Origin: Leptospira wolffii serovar Khorat str. Khorat-H2 | GTDB taxonomy: Bacteria > Spirochaetota > Leptospiria > Leptospirales > Leptospiraceae | Assembly: GCF_000306115.2 (NCBI RefSeq) | Contig: NZ_AKWX02000020.1 | Span: 124,001 to 188,000 of the forward strand | Length of the DNA stretch: 64,000 nt | Direction: 5' to 3' | Part shown: positions 39,865 through 49,829 of the stretch, one piece after another | How positions within the stretch are numbered: position 1 is the stretch's first letter | Layout: each line of letters opens with the position of its first letter | Notes under the pieces: generated by a model | The model's input: the letters and a program-made list of their open reading frames with translations, nothing else | The model's database searches: none | What the model was told of the DNA's origin: nothing | Made by a program: the position numbers and the translations under genes

Positions 39865-41703
39865 ATGCTGAACCTAATTATTGACAGAGTCGGTGCGGTA
39901 AACGTATTCAATATTCTAGACAGCACAGGGAGCGGATCCGAATCCCATCTCCAGTCCACGATGGACGAAGACCTAATCCTCGAGTATATTAAGGAAATCG
40001 AAAACTTAGTTCGGGTTTCGGTGGCGATTCACCAAAAGTCCCCCCAAAGACCTACTCTGGATACGGACATTCTCCACGATTTAAAAATCCTGGGAGAGAC
40101 CTTTTTCGACCAATTCTTTCCCGCTCCTATCCAGGAAAAGCTTAGGTTAACCACCGAGAAATATCTGCATTTTAACATAGACCCCAAATTAGGAGTCATT
40201 CCATGGGAACTCCTACACGACGGGACTTGCTTTCTTTCCGATAAATTCTACATAGGAAAAACGGTGAGAGGAGAAGCTCACGGAGGAGCCTTTAAGGAAA
40301 AGGAAAAACTCCGGATGCTCATAATCGCCGATCCTACGGAGGATCTAGAATGGGCGCAAAAGGAAGGAGAGCAACTATTCCGAGTATTGAGCGAGAAAGT
40401 TCCTACTTCTAGATTGGAAATCGAATTCATAGGCGGTCGCCAAGTAACTAAGCTCAAGTTGCTTTCCCTAATCAAAGGAAAGAATATTATCCATTACTCG
40501 GGCCACCTGTATTTCTCGGACGACCCTCTGGAAAACGGTTGGTTGATCTCGGAAGGAAGAATCCTCAAAGCGAGAGAGATCAAGAACTCCGGCTTCAATA
40601 CGGATATGGTATTTTCCAATTCCTGCCAATCCAATAAGAGCACGAATCGAAGTCTGAATTCCGACCTGATGAATAATTTCGCTGGATCCTTTTTGATGTC
40701 CGGAATCAAAAGTTTCATCGGCACCAATTGGGAGATTCCGGATAACCAAAATACGATCGACTTCACGATTCTATTCTATACGAATCTATTCGCGGATAAG
40801 AGCGTGGGAGAGTCCCTATACCTGGCCAAGGAACAGGCGAGAAGGAATTACGATCCCAGCGATTTAACTTGGACGAATTACAGTCTACACGGACAACCGA
40901 ATATTCGCGTCGTATCCGATCCTGCAAAAGGCAAACCGGTCCATAAGATCATCAATCCATCTTTGATCTTTAAATTCTATCCGAATCCGATAGCGCTATC
41001 TTATTATAATTTCACAGAGAGACAAAAGGAAGAATCCCTAAATTCTTTTTTATTGATGGAGTATCTGATACGTTCTTTCGAAGAATTTTCAAAAGTTCTG
41101 GGAGGAATCCTGTTCAGCGACCATCAAAACCACGCTCTAGGTAAGTTTATTCCGAACAATCCGGACGACGCATATACCATCGATAAATGGTGGGATCTGA
41201 TGTTCCAATGCCTTCACGACTTCAGAAAGTTGGAGATCTCTCCGGTAATCTCGGATTTGGGAGAGATACTATTCGCGAACAAGGATACTATTCTGAAAAT
41301 GATTCAATGGATCGATCTTTACTCCAAAGGTCAGATCCAGCCCGAATCCGCGGACGGTTATCTAATTACTTTCCAATATTATTTCGAGAACCTTCTTACG
41401 GAATTGGAAGAGATGGAAAGGGTCAGCATTTTCCTAGTCTCCACGAATTCGAACAGTCATCTTTTCTTTAGGGGTTTAAAGCCGGAATCTTCCTTAGTTG
41501 CGGCTCCGATGATAAAACAGGATTTCATCGGAGAGCAGATCGAAAAGTTTCGAGGGAGAGTAATCGTGTTCCACGAGGATAGAATGCAAATCTTCCCTCT
41601 TAATTGCAATATAGTGGAAAATCCGGAATCCAAAGAGCTTGAACTCGCTTTCTTAGGATTTCGTCCCTCTAAACCCGGAAATCTGCCTCACGGCGGTTTG
41701 TAA
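39865..41703 (+). CDS. CHAT-domain caspase-like protease with long C-terminal extension
   Basis: A 612-residue protein. The CHAT fold is clear: [12 protein letters not shown] near 110, [10 protein letters not shown] with the catalytic His (His214), [10 protein letters not shown] with the catalytic Cys (Cys254) and [19 protein letters not shown], followed by [12 protein letters not shown]. Both catalytic residues are present, so it should be an active clan CD cysteine peptidase. About 80 residues precede the PWELL segment, and about 240 residues after 370 form a helical and then beta-rich extension of unknown nature, perhaps the sensor or substrate-recognition part. No TPR array is evident. 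The ATG is 78 bases after the preceding gene; an in-frame stop just upstream limits earlier starts, and no good SD is visible. Confidence 0.85.
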   Translation: MLNLIIDRVGAVNVFNILDSTGSGSESHLQSTMDEDLILEYIKEIENLVRVSVAIHQKSPQRPTLDTDILHDLKILGETFFDQFFPAPIQEKLRLTTEKYLHFNIDPKLGVIPWELLHDGTCFLSDKFYIGKTVRGEAHGGAFKEKEKLRMLIIADPTEDLEWAQKEGEQLFRVLSEKVPTSRLEIEFIGGRQVTKLKLLSLIKGKNIIHYSGHLYFSDDPLENGWLISEGRILKAREIKNSGFNTDMVFSNSCQSNKSTNRSLNSDLMNNFAGSFLMSGIKSFIGTNWEIPDNQNTIDFTILFYTNLFADKSVGESLYLAKEQARRNYDPSDLTWTNYSLHGQPNIRVVSDPAKGKPVHKIINPSLIFKFYPNPIALSYYNFTERQKEESLNSFLLMEYLIRSFEEFSKVLGGILFSDHQNHALGKFIPNNPDDAYTIDKWWDLMFQCLHDFRKLEISPVISDLGEILFANKDTILKMIQWIDLYSKGQIQPESADGYLITFQYYFENLLTELEEMERVSIFLVSTNSNSHLFFRGLKPESSLVAAPMIKQDFIGEQIEKFRGRVIVFHEDRMQIFPLNCNIVENPESKELELAFLGFRPSKPGNLPHGGL

Positions 41704-42423
41704 GTGGGCCTCTGCCAACCTTCCGCCGAGGTCCCGTATTCCTGCGGAGCCTGCTGCGGGCTATTTAACCTGCAGCTTCCACCCGATCGACTTAAGTCCC
41801 TTCTGAAAGAAAGAACCGAAACTTTCCGAGAGACTGTGGATTTTTCCAAGCCGTATACGATGGCTGAATTCCGAAAGGTAAGAGAAGAGACCGAGAAGAA
41901 TTTTCTAAAAAAGGATCCCCTCACATATAATTGCCCTTTCTTGGGAATTCTTCCCGGACAGCCACCTGAAGAAACGGAAGAAACCGCCCAAGTTCCGAAA
42001 AGAATCGGATGCATGATCCATCCGATTTATTCGGGCGATGCCAGGAGCCAAAATTATTCGTTCTATGGAGCTTCCATCTGCCAAGCCTACGATTGCAGGA
42101 ACAAGGAACGGACTAAAGCCGAAGAATGGGAGGACCTATTTTCAGAGTTTGCATCCGATTCTTTTTCCTATTCCGCATTAGCGTCCGATTATCGAACGGT
42201 CGATCTGATCGAAGGATATCTTACCGAAAAAGGAATCCCCGAATCGGAATGGTTCGGAAAATGCAGATCCTTACTTTTCGAAATTTTGAAAATCAAGTTC
42301 GAAAAAGGCGTCTCTCTTTGGAATACTTCCTTCGAGCTGGAAATGGAAACTCCCCCGCCTATATCTTATAGGGAAAGGCTCGAAAAATGGTTAAGCCTGG
42401 AATCGGGTGATCCCAGGCTTTGA
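41704..42423 (+). CDS. Cysteine-rich YkgJ-like protein
   Basis: A 239-residue protein starting at GTG 41704, directly after the CHAT stop (TAA then GTG), so the two are translationally linked. The cysteine spacing (SCGACCGLF at 14-18, NCPFLG at 77, GCMIHP at 103, CQAYDC at 126-131) matches the zinc/iron-chelating YkgJ family pattern of CxxCC, CPFL, CxIH and CxxYxC. The biological role of the YkgJ family is poorly known; some link it to iron-sulphur or metal handling. The C-terminal half has no cysteines. Whether it is part of the sigma/CHAT system or simply the next gene is open. Confidence 0.75.
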   Translation: MGLCQPSAEVPYSCGACCGLFNLQLPPDRLKSLLKERTETFRETVDFSKPYTMAEFRKVREETEKNFLKKDPLTYNCPFLGILPGQPPEETEETAQVPKRIGCMIHPIYSGDARSQNYSFYGASICQAYDCRNKERTKAEEWEDLFSEFASDSFSYSALASDYRTVDLIEGYLTEKGIPESEWFGKCRSLLFEILKIKFEKGVSLWNTSFELEMETPPPISYRERLEKWLSLESGDPRL

Positions 42424-42478
42424 AAATATATTAGGAAATTAAGATATAAGCCGGAGAGGCTCGTTTAGAAAGGAGAGA

Positions 42479-42754
42479 TTAAGGCTTGGATCCGTTGGAG
42501 TCCTTATTGCCGATTCCTTTTTTCACTTCTTCCACTTTTGAATTCACTTGCCCGGCAAGACCTTCGACGGAACGCAGAGCGTCTTCGATATACTTTCTGA
42601 GATTATTCGCTACTTCACTTTGATCTTGGGAACCCTTGGTGGAAAGTTCCTTAAATTCCTTTTCCACTTTGAGAAGAATGCTATCCGCTTGTTCTCTTAA
42701 AGTCTTTGCCGCTCCGATGGCGAAATTCAGAGCTTCTTTGATTTCCTTTTCCAT
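42479..42754 (-). CDS. Phasin-like small helical protein
   Basis: A 91-residue protein, almost all amphipathic helix (EALNFAIGAAKTLREQADSIL, VANNLRKYIEDALRSVEGL), matching the phasin-like superfamily of granule-associated or regulatory coiled proteins. Polyhydroxyalkanoate genes are not seen in the window, so a granule role is uncertain. The end KGIGNKDSNGSKP is disordered. A clear ATG with AGGAACAG upstream is present. It is monocistronic, converging on the plus-strand YkgJ-like gene with 55 bases between. Confidence 0.75.
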   Translation of the reverse strand: MEKEIKEALNFAIGAAKTLREQADSILLKVEKEFKELSTKGSQDQSEVANNLRKYIEDALRSVEGLAGQVNSKVEEVKKGIGNKDSNGSKP

Positions 42755-42845
42755 GCTGCTGTTCCTTTCTGTGGACCGAACCCGGTTTGTAATTTATTTA
42801 TGCGCCGCACAACGTCCTGTCAAGAACTTACGACCCGATTGGAAA

Positions 42846-42881
42846 TAAAAAAGGAGTAAGAGGAAATCCTCCTACTCCTTT
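42846..42881 (-). terminator. Rho-independent terminator after pckA
   Basis: On the minus strand a 15-bp stem (arms at 42850-42864 and 42867-42881, one mismatch, two-base loop) is followed by TTTTTTATTT. It starts about 28 bases past the pckA stop. It is one of the strongest terminators in the window. Confidence 0.9.
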
Positions 42882-42909
42882 CAATCATTCGGACTTCTGA
42901 GAGATTAGC

Positions 42910-44505
42910 TCAGAGTTGAGGTCCGAAAGCGGTGAAATCGAAATCCTTGGAACCTTCGACATATTTCTTGAAGTTCTCGATGAACATGCCGGCAAGTTTC
43001 TTGGAAGTTTCGTCGTAAGCGGTCTTATCCGCCCAAGCTTCGCGAGGATCCAGGATGCTTGTATCCACGCCTTCCACAGTTTTAGGATATTCTATTTGGA
43101 AGACAGGATGTTTTACGAACTGAGACTTATCGATATTTCCGTTCATGATTTCGTCGATGATCTTACGGGTAGAAGGAAGATTCATCCTTTTACCGACACC
43201 GTAAGCTCCACCTACGAGTCCGGTGTTCATGAGATAAGCGCGAACATTGTGTTTACGCATCTTCTCTCCCAACAGCTTTGCGTAGACTGTCGGATGAAGA
43301 GTCATGAACGCGGCACCAAAACAAGCGGAGAAAGTAGCGGTAGGCTCCTTAACTCCTCTTTCAGTTCCTGCGACTTTCGCGGTATAACCCGAAAGGAAGT
43401 GATACATCGCCTGTTCGATCGACAAACGGGAAACCGGAGGAAGAACTCCGAATGCATCGTAAGTCAGGAAGATGATCACTTTTGGATGATCGCCTTTGGA
43501 AGGAACTTGGATGTTTTTGATGTGGTAGATAGGATAAGAAACGCGGGTGTTTTCGGTCTTTGCGGCGGAGGTGTAATCGACAACTTTTGTCTTTTCGTCG
43601 TAAACGACGTTCTCTAAAAGTGCGTCCCTCTTGATCGCCTCGAAGATTTCGGGCTCCGTTTTGGGATCCAGATTGATCACCTTTGCGTAACAGCCGCCTT
43701 CGATATTGAAGATCCCGTTATCGTCCCAACCGTGTTCGTCGTCTCCGATCAGCTTACGGTTCGGGTCCGTGGAAAGGGTCGTTTTACCGGTTCCGGAAAG
43801 ACCGAAGAAGAGTGCCGTATCTCCATTCTTGTTTCCGATATTTGCGGAGCAGTGCATGGAGAGAATTCCTTGGAGCGGTAATTTATAGTTCATTACCGAG
43901 AAGATTCCCTTCTTCATTTCGCCACCGTATTCCGTTCCGCCGATAATACAGAGCTTTTTGGCGAGATTAAAGATCACGAAAACTTCCGAATTCAGTCCGT
44001 GCTCTTTGTATTTCTCGTTCTTCACTCCGCAAGCGTTGATGATGGTGAACTCGGGAAGCAGGTTCGCCAATTCTTCCTTGGAAGGACGAAGGAACATATT
44101 GGTGCAGAAATGGTGCTGCCATGCTTTTTCCGAAACCACGCGCAGGCCGATTCTGGTCTCGGGGTTGGCTCCCGCATATCCGTCGAATACGTAGAGTTTT
44201 TTACCGTTCAGGTAGTTGATGCATTTATCATATAGTTCTTCGAAAACTTTCTCGGAAGCTTTGAAGTTGATATGACCCCACCAGATGTTCTTATTGGAAG
44301 AAGGTTCGTCGACGAAGTATTTATCCTTCGGTGAACGCCCGGTAAAGATCCCGGTATCCACCATCATGGTCCCGTTGGAGGAAACTACGGTTTCTCCGTT
44401 ATTTTTCTCATGTTCGAAAATTTCGTCGTATGTAAGGTTATGGAAGACTTCGGAGGGCTCGAGACCGAGCTCCTTCAGTCCCTTCACTTGCGTTTGGGCC
44501 TGCAT
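42910..44505 (-). CDS. pckA: Phosphoenolpyruvate carboxykinase (ATP)
   Basis: A 531-residue ATP-dependent PEPCK, which converts oxaloacetate to PEP in gluconeogenesis. This fits an organism that lives on fatty acids and must make sugars. Seen: the Walker-type loop [15 protein letters not shown], the family signature [21 protein letters not shown], the metal-binding region [11 protein letters not shown], the substrate Arg in [11 protein letters not shown], and [16 protein letters not shown] 44505 has AAGGAG six bases upstream and gives the family-typical length; the longer frame to 44562 is rejected. It is followed by a strong terminator and is monocistronic. Confidence 0.97.
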   Translation of the reverse strand: MQAQTQVKGLKELGLEPSEVFHNLTYDEIFEHEKNNGETVVSSNGTMMVDTGIFTGRSPKDKYFVDEPSSNKNIWWGHINFKASEKVFEELYDKCINYLNGKKLYVFDGYAGANPETRIGLRVVSEKAWQHHFCTNMFLRPSKEELANLLPEFTIINACGVKNEKYKEHGLNSEVFVIFNLAKKLCIIGGTEYGGEMKKGIFSVMNYKLPLQGILSMHCSANIGNKNGDTALFFGLSGTGKTTLSTDPNRKLIGDDEHGWDDNGIFNIEGGCYAKVINLDPKTEPEIFEAIKRDALLENVVYDEKTKVVDYTSAAKTENTRVSYPIYHIKNIQVPSKGDHPKVIIFLTYDAFGVLPPVSRLSIEQAMYHFLSGYTAKVAGTERGVKEPTATFSACFGAAFMTLHPTVYAKLLGEKMRKHNVRAYLMNTGLVGGAYGVGKRMNLPSTRKIIDEIMNGNIDKSQFVKHPVFQIEYPKTVEGVDTSILDPREAWADKTAYDETSKKLAGMFIENFKKYVEGSKDFDFTAFGPQL

Positions 44506-44611
44506 TTGGCTCTCCTTATTGAGATCGTTTTTCAATTTTTTTTCGCATCGATATACCGTCAATTCGGAACCAGGTCGAAAGATTCTGCAATTCGCTTTTC
44601 GACCTGAATTC

Positions 44612-44640
44612 TGTCCCCTTAAAGATAGGGGACAATTTTT
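44612..44640 (+). terminator. Terminator-like hairpin pointing against the local genes
   Basis: TGTCCCC (44612-44618) and GGGGACA (44628-44634) form a stem with a nine-base loop, followed on the plus strand by ATTTTTTCT. The neighbouring genes are on the minus strand, so the T-tract is on the antisense side. It lies between the PIN/TRAM gene and pckA and may stop antisense transcripts or act bidirectionally. Confidence 0.55.
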
Positions 44641-44646
44641 TCTAAA

Positions 44647-45924
44647 TTACTGCTGCTGTTGTTGGTCTTGGAAATCTTTGCGATTTCCGAAATCGTCGGG
44701 CTTTTCGCTCTTCTCTTGGTAGTTTCCGCCGCGATTTTGATTTCTATTTTGGAAATCCTTGCGGTTTCCACGATCTTCCCCGCTGCGCTCCTGACGCTCG
44801 TAACGATTGCCTCTGTCCTCACCTCTTTCCTGATTGCGCTCGCCGCGGTCGAAGTTTCTATCTCCGCCTTTATTTCCGCGATTCTCGCGATCTCCACGGT
44901 CGCCCTTATCGGATCCTCCGTTGGAATTTGCCTTAGTGAAAATCATTTTGCCGGCAGCAGTCTGGATAATGGAAGTAACTGTTACCTTCACTTCCTTTCC
45001 GACCAGGTGGCCGCCGTTTTCTATGACTACCATGGTACCGTCTTCCAGATAACCGATACCTTGGTTCTCGTCCTTTCCTTCTTTGATGACCTGGATACCC
45101 AATTCTTCTCCGGGAAGAACTACCGGTTTAAGGGCGTTCGCCAAAGTGTTCAGGTTCAAAACCTTGACCCCTTGGAGTTCGGCTACTTTGTTCAGGTTGA
45201 AGTCGTTGGTAACGATCTTGCCGCCGGTATCACGGGCGAGCTTGATCAATTTGGCGTCGACCTCCCTAGTGTCGGAATAATCCTTGTAGGTGATTTTGAC
45301 TTCGATGGAACCTTTTCTTTGAAGCTTATTCAACATCTCCAGACCACGGCGACCTCTCGCACGTTTGATCGGATCGGAAGAATCGCTGATCAATTGGATC
45401 TCTCTCAATACGAAATTGGGGAGAATTAGAGGACCGTCGATAAAATGTGTATCAGCGATATCTAATATTCTTCCGTCGATAACCACGGATGTGTCCAAAA
45501 TCTTGTCCCTTACTTCGTCCTTATTGATTGGAGCGACTCCGAACGGATCCGAAACGGGTAGAGCTCCAGAGCCGCCTCCGAAGATCGCAAGACCCGGTTC
45601 TTTTGAAAAAGACTTACCTGCTCTAGCTCCGAAAAGACCTAGGATTAGGTACAAAGCGAGATTCAATTCTTCAAAACGGATAACGGTTCCCAAAAACCAA
45701 GCCACTGCGAATCCGAGCAATGCTCCGACGCCTACGCAGAAAATCACGTCTCCACGAAGTTTAGGAAAAAGTTTATTCTCACCGAACAAAAGAACGAGGG
45801 AAACGACTAGTACAAGCCCTGCTATAGAACCGGCAAAAGCCAGCTCCTGGGTTTGCTTTTGCGTTACAAAGAACGACAGCGAGGAGAGTAGGACGGCCGT
45901 TAGACCTTTATAAAAATATGCCAT
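44647..45924 (-). CDS. PIN/TRAM-domain membrane protein (YacL-like) with Arg/Gly/Asn-rich tail
   Basis: A 425-residue protein. Four N-terminal helices (residues about 5-110; [64 protein letters not shown]) are followed by a PIN domain with its acidic residues ([39 protein letters not shown]) and a TRAM domain ([20 protein letters not shown]). This is the YacL family, an inner-membrane putative ribonuclease. The last 90 residues (from [13 protein letters not shown]) are a repetitive Arg/Gly/Asp/Asn/Gln-rich tail that standard YacL proteins do not have and that could bind RNA. It follows carD by 39 bases, the usual carD-yacL order. Confidence 0.9.
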   Translation of the reverse strand: MAYFYKGLTAVLLSSLSFFVTQKQTQELAFAGSIAGLVLVVSLVLLFGENKLFPKLRGDVIFCVGVGALLGFAVAWFLGTVIRFEELNLALYLILGLFGARAGKSFSKEPGLAIFGGGSGALPVSDPFGVAPINKDEVRDKILDTSVVIDGRILDIADTHFIDGPLILPNFVLREIQLISDSSDPIKRARGRRGLEMLNKLQRKGSIEVKITYKDYSDTREVDAKLIKLARDTGGKIVTNDFNLNKVAELQGVKVLNLNTLANALKPVVLPGEELGIQVIKEGKDENQGIGYLEDGTMVVIENGGHLVGKEVKVTVTSIIQTAAGKMIFTKANSNGGSDKGDRGDRENRGNKGGDRNFDRGERNQERGEDRGNRYERQERSGEDRGNRKDFQNRNQNRGGNYQEKSEKPDDFGNRKDFQDQQQQQ

Positions 45925-45963
45925 AACTCAAATCCTTCATATAGATTCGAGTTCTAACCGGAA

Positions 45964-46527
45964 TTATTCTTCGTCTATGTCGACTGCGGCCACCGGGACT
46001 TTGTCTCCGACGGCAAATGCACTAGCAAGAACATCTGATACAAGGTTTCCCGCTTCTTCTTGAGAAACTCCCTTGCTAAGGGCGACTTCCATTTTTACGA
46101 GATTATAAGCGCTCTCGTAGAGCTTACGCTCCATAATGGATAGCTCTTTGCCATTCGCCCTGCGGAATAAATTCCTGCATACATCCGCTACTTCGAAAAT
46201 CGACCCGGACTTGATTTTGTTCAGGTTATTTTGGTACCTGATCTTCCAGTCCTCTTCAGTATCGATCTCGTCTTTCTTGAGCAGATTGATGACTTTCTTG
46301 ATGTCCTTCTTATCGATAATCGGTCGTATTCCGACTTGTTTCGCCTTATCGACAGGGATCATTACCTTCATCTTGCTACCCTGGATTTCCATTACGTAGC
46401 ACTCTTTCTTTTTTCCCAGGATAACCTTTTTTGCGATTTCGGTGATTTCTCCTACACCGTGAATCGGATAAACGACGTAATCACCCACGGCATGATCGTA
46501 GCCAGATTGTTTCTTTTTGCCAGCCAA
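45964..46527 (-). CDS. carD: CarD/CdnL-family transcriptional regulator
   Basis: A 187-residue CarD-family protein that binds the RNA polymerase beta subunit and stabilises open complexes. The N-terminal RNAP-interacting domain ([39 protein letters not shown]) is clear, followed by a helical DNA-binding region ([41 protein letters not shown]). It regulates growth-related promoters. The PIN/TRAM gene lies 39 bases downstream, and a perfect inverted repeat lies upstream. The N-terminal Lys-rich MAGKKKQSG is a short extension. The assignment is firm. Confidence 0.93.
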   Translation of the reverse strand: MAGKKKQSGYDHAVGDYVVYPIHGVGEITEIAKKVILGKKKECYVMEIQGSKMKVMIPVDKAKQVGIRPIIDKKDIKKVINLLKKDEIDTEEDWKIRYQNNLNKIKSGSIFEVADVCRNLFRRANGKELSIMERKLYESAYNLVKMEVALSKGVSQEEAGNLVSDVLASAFAVGDKVPVAAVDIDEE

Positions 46528-46554
46528 TTAGTATTAAGACTTCCGTTAAAACTC

Positions 46555-46583
46555 TGCCCAAAAATGTAGCAAATTTTTGGGCA
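46555..46583. promoter_or_regulatory. 11-bp perfect inverted repeat upstream of carD
   Basis: TGCCCAAAAAT (46555-46565) and ATTTTTGGGCA (46573-46583) are exact inverted copies with a seven-base loop. It lies 27 bases before the carD ATG and 45 bases after the SPOR gene's stop. It could be a terminator for the SPOR gene or an operator for carD. Confidence 0.5.
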
Positions 46584-46628
46584 AAGTCAAGGAAAAAATG
46601 ATTTCGGCGTATTCTACGCTTAAGAGGC

Positions 46629-47312
46629 CTAAAACTGCAGTTTATGAATGCCGGTACGATGAAAAATCGGATCGTTCAAAGGACGTATCAATTCTAAAGC
46701 TCGTTGCGCTTCCTCTCGTCCGTAAAAATATCCTACGAATAATTCACCCTGTTTGGAACGGAAAAAACGTCCCTGGAACTCCGGTCTCGCTCTGAGCAAT
46801 TTTTTTCCAATCTCCATCGCCTCGACGGAGTCCTCGGTCGGAATCGATAGAAAATAATTTTCCTTATCGGAACGTGCCGGAAATTTCAAACCGCCGTTAG
46901 TCGCCGCCCCGTTATTACTCTTAGGAGCGGGATTTGGCTCCGGAACATTGGAAGAGCCCTCCCCATTCGAACCGGAAAGATTTTCGGAGGAAGAATTTTC
47001 CCTTTGTTCTACGGACGCTTCCGTCCGATTTAAACGACCTGCATTATAAAAAGACTGGGTCTCGTTTTGGGAAAAAGCCTGTTCTTTTTGATCCAAGCGC
47101 AATCCTACGACAACTCCCCCGGTAAACAGGGAAATGGCTCCGATCAAAACCATAAAAATGGAACGAGAACTGGGAAAAGAACGGATCGGAGAATTACTCC
47201 CTCTCACATGCTGGATGGTTTGGACGGCGGGGAATGATGAATCTCCCTGCCGAGGCACCGATCCTCGGTTTCCCGATTGTTTGAGTCTTCTTGAGTAATC
47301 TATGTTTTGCAT
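46629..47312 (-). CDS. SPOR-domain-like membrane protein
   Basis: A 227-residue protein with a cytoplasmic N terminus, one transmembrane helix (SIFMVLIGAISLFTGGVVVGL), a long Asn/Ser/Glu/Pro-rich linker, and a C-terminal region (YFLSIPTEDSVEAMEIGKKL, FVGYFYGREEAQRALELIRP) that has the beta-alpha-beta outline of a SPOR domain, which binds denuded peptidoglycan at division sites. The assignment is pattern-based; the conserved SPOR glycans contacts cannot be checked by eye. ATG 47312 has AAGGA close upstream. It is separate from carD by 100 bases containing an inverted repeat. Confidence 0.7.
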   Translation of the reverse strand: MQNIDYSRRLKQSGNRGSVPRQGDSSFPAVQTIQHVRGSNSPIRSFPSSRSIFMVLIGAISLFTGGVVVGLRLDQKEQAFSQNETQSFYNAGRLNRTEASVEQRENSSSENLSGSNGEGSSNVPEPNPAPKSNNGAATNGGLKFPARSDKENYFLSIPTEDSVEAMEIGKKLLRARPEFQGRFFRSKQGELFVGYFYGREEAQRALELIRPLNDPIFHRTGIHKLQF

Positions 47313-47416
47313 GGATCCTTGGACCTATCGAGGTCTTCTTTTTACATATCGGCAAGAATCGGCGTTTCTTCGCTTTTTTTTGAACATTCTCCCCGACCCA
47401 AAGAGAAGAAGAAGGC

Positions 47417-47442
47417 ATAAAAAAAGCCGGGGCGACCCGGCT
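47417..47442 (-). terminator. Rho-independent terminator of the cytochrome oxidase operon
   Basis: On the minus strand, AGCCGGG and CCCGGCT (47425-47442) form a seven-pair stem with a four-base loop, followed by a run of T residues. It is 30 bases after the ctaE stop, a classical intrinsic terminator for the ctaC-D-E operon. Confidence 0.92.
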
Positions 47443-47471
47443 TTCTTCGTTCCCGATGAATCGGGCACTCG

Positions 47472-48248
47472 TTATCCTACTAAGTAAAGTAGAGGGAAAA
47501 GGTAGATCCAAATTAAATCCACCACGTGCCAGAAGAGTCCCACCCCTTCTACCGGAGTGTAGTATTCGGGACCTACTTTGTTTCTAATTACTTTCAGAAG
47601 CACCCAGAAAATCAGGAAAGCTCCTGCAAGAACGTGCAAACCGTGGATACCGGACATTACGAAATAGAATCCGAAGAAAAGAGGCCAATTTTTGGTTCTT
47701 TCCAATAAGGTAAGATGCTCGTATTCGGTTTCGTCCAGATGAAGCTTATGCTCTCTTTCGCTCACGCTAAGTTTATTAGCTTCTGCGAGAAGAGCCGCGA
47801 CCTTGGTCACTTTTTCTCCGGAAGGACTGAGTTCTTCGGTATAAGCGTATTTGCCCGGAACCGTTCCCACGTGAAACTTGTGGGTATACTCGAAATATTT
47901 CACTACCATGAAGATCGCGGCACAAGCGATTGTTACTGCAAGCGCGACGATCGCTTTGGATCTCAGTCCTCTTTGGACGTAGTTGATCCCGAGCGCCATA
48001 GTGAAGGAGCTAAAGAGAAGAACCACAGTGTTCAAAGCTCCCAGAACCACGGAGAGTTGCTTACTTCCTGCATGGAAAATCTGAGGATACAGAGAGTGGT
48101 AGATCGAATACGCTACGAACAGCGCTCCGAACATCAGAATCTCTGTTACAAGGAATAACCAGATCCCTTGTTTGGAAGATTGGTATTGGTGCTCCGCGCT
48201 CTCGAAATGATGAGCGTGGTGAAAACCCGCGTGATTAGCGGTACTCAT
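47472..48248 (-). CDS. ctaE: Cytochrome c oxidase subunit III
   Basis: A 258-residue subunit III of an aa3/caa3-type haem-copper oxidase. Seven helices are inferred; typical segments are [21 protein letters not shown], the [20 protein letters not shown] region, [20 protein letters not shown] and [20 protein letters not shown]. It stabilises the catalytic subunit and feeds protons. An inserted hydrophilic stretch ([20 protein letters not shown]) lies between two helices, unlike short subunits. The start overlaps the end of ctaD by 14 bases, and a strong terminator follows. The assignment is firm. Confidence 0.94.
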   Translation of the reverse strand: MSTANHAGFHHAHHFESAEHQYQSSKQGIWLFLVTEILMFGALFVAYSIYHSLYPQIFHAGSKQLSVVLGALNTVVLLFSSFTMALGINYVQRGLRSKAIVALAVTIACAAIFMVVKYFEYTHKFHVGTVPGKYAYTEELSPSGEKVTKVAALLAEANKLSVSEREHKLHLDETEYEHLTLLERTKNWPLFFGFYFVMSGIHGLHVLAGAFLIFWVLLKVIRNKVGPEYYTPVEGVGLFWHVVDLIWIYLFPLLYLVG

Positions 48249-49818
48249 AGGGCCCTCCGGTCAGTACTGGGGTCTTGTCAAAGTTTTCGTGCGGAGGAGG
48301 AGAAGGAATGGTCCACTCCAGCGTCTTTCCTCCGAAAGGATTATTACCGGCTTCTTTACCGGCAAGAAGAGCATGAATCACACCGATGAGTCCAATCAAG
48401 AATCCGGTTCCGATCAACCAGGATCCGAAAGTGGACATCTGATTCAATTCGGTGAAGTTAGGAAGATAGTCGTAGTATCTACGAGGCATTCCCAAGTTTC
48501 CGAGAATGAACTGAGGGAAGAACGTTACGTTGAATCCGGAGAAAATGAACACCCAGGAAATTCTTCCGATCAGATCGCTATAGAGCTTACCGGTGACTTT
48601 AGGGAACCAGTAGATCAAGGCACCCATAAGCGCCATCAAGGTTCCTCCCACCATCACATAGTGGAAGTGAGCGACCACGAAATAGGTATCGTGGAAGTGA
48701 ACGTCCATACCGGTAGAAGCCAGATACACTCCGGTCAATCCGCCGATCGTAAAGAGGAACATGAATCCCAGTGCGAAAAGCATAGGAGCATCCAACCGGA
48801 TGCTTCCCTTATACATGGTAGCGATCCAGTTGAACAATTTGATCGCAGTAGGAACCCCGACCAACATTGTAATGAAGGAGAATAGAACCCCAGCAAACTC
48901 GGATTGTCCGGACACGAACATGTGGTGTCCCCAAACCAAGAAGGAAACTCCTGCAATCGCCAAAGAAGAATAAGCGATCGCGGTGTATCCAAAAATCGTC
49001 TTACGAGAGTAAGTAGCGACCAACTCGGAGATCACACCCATCGCAGGCAGAATCATGATATAAACCGCAGGGTGAGAATAGAACCAGAAGAAGTGCTGGA
49101 AGAGAACCGGGTCCCCGCCTAACTGAGGATCGAAGATTCCTACTCCCAAGGTCTTTTCCGCAACGAGCAGAAGGAGGGTGATTGCAAGAACCGGAGTCGC
49201 CAAAACTTGGAGAATCGCAGTTGAGTAAAGCGCCCAAACCATCAAAGGAATGCGGTTCATCGTCATTCCTGGTGCGCGAAGCTTATGAGTGGTTACGATG
49301 AAGTTCAATCCCGTAAGAATGGAGGAGAATCCGATGATGAATACTCCCAGAACCATCGGAATCACTCCCGCTCCGGTCTTAATGGAAGAATACGGAGTAT
49401 AGAAGGTCCAACCGGTATCTACGTTTTGCATGAACAGAGTGGAACCTGTGATCGCAGCTCCGATCATCAGCATATACCAGCTGAGGAGGTTCAATCTTGG
49501 GAAAGCCACGTCCTTTGCTCCCAGCATGATGGGAAGAACGAAGTTACCGAAGATCGCGGGGATCCCCGGAACGATCACCATGAAAACCATGATGGCTCCA
49601 TGGTAGGTCATCATTCTATTGTAAACATCCGCGGTGAAAAGAGTCTTTCCAGGCGTGAATAATTCTGCGCGAACTAATAGAGCGAAAATTCCTCCTAAGA
49701 AGAAGAAGCTCATGATCGCGATAAAATACATGATCCCAATACGCTTATGATCTAAGGTCGTAAGCCAGGACCAAATCCCCTTTTGGTGATTTAGGTAATT
49801 ATGTTGCTCGTGGGCCAT
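48235..49818 (-). CDS. ctaD: Cytochrome c oxidase subunit I
   Basis: A 527-residue haem-copper oxidase subunit I, the catalytic core reducing O2 to water with proton pumping. Seen: the haem a ligand in [14 protein letters not shown], the CuB ligand and His-Tyr crosslink region [20 protein letters not shown], CuB His in VWGHHMF, and the haem a3 and haem a ligands in [13 protein letters not shown]. About 12 helices are expected, a typical length. The start [14 protein letters not shown] lies 11 bases after ctaC. The C-terminal tail is cytoplasmic. The assignment is firm. Confidence 0.97.
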   Translation of the reverse strand: MAHEQHNYLNHQKGIWSWLTTLDHKRIGIMYFIAIMSFFFLGGIFALLVRAELFTPGKTLFTADVYNRMMTYHGAIMVFMVIVPGIPAIFGNFVLPIMLGAKDVAFPRLNLLSWYMLMIGAAITGSTLFMQNVDTGWTFYTPYSSIKTGAGVIPMVLGVFIIGFSSILTGLNFIVTTHKLRAPGMTMNRIPLMVWALYSTAILQVLATPVLAITLLLLVAEKTLGVGIFDPQLGGDPVLFQHFFWFYSHPAVYIMILPAMGVISELVATYSRKTIFGYTAIAYSSLAIAGVSFLVWGHHMFVSGQSEFAGVLFSFITMLVGVPTAIKLFNWIATMYKGSIRLDAPMLFALGFMFLFTIGGLTGVYLASTGMDVHFHDTYFVVAHFHYVMVGGTLMALMGALIYWFPKVTGKLYSDLIGRISWVFIFSGFNVTFFPQFILGNLGMPRRYYDYLPNFTELNQMSTFGSWLIGTGFLIGLIGVIHALLAGKEAGNNPFGGKTLEWTIPSPPPHENFDKTPVLTGGPYEYR

Positions 49819-49829
49819 TGTCCGGTTTC

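Noticed and set aside
47194..47511. 105-residue minus-strand frame across the cox terminator
   Set aside because: It runs through a strong terminator and overlaps both the SPOR and ctaE genes; basic, low-complexity noise.
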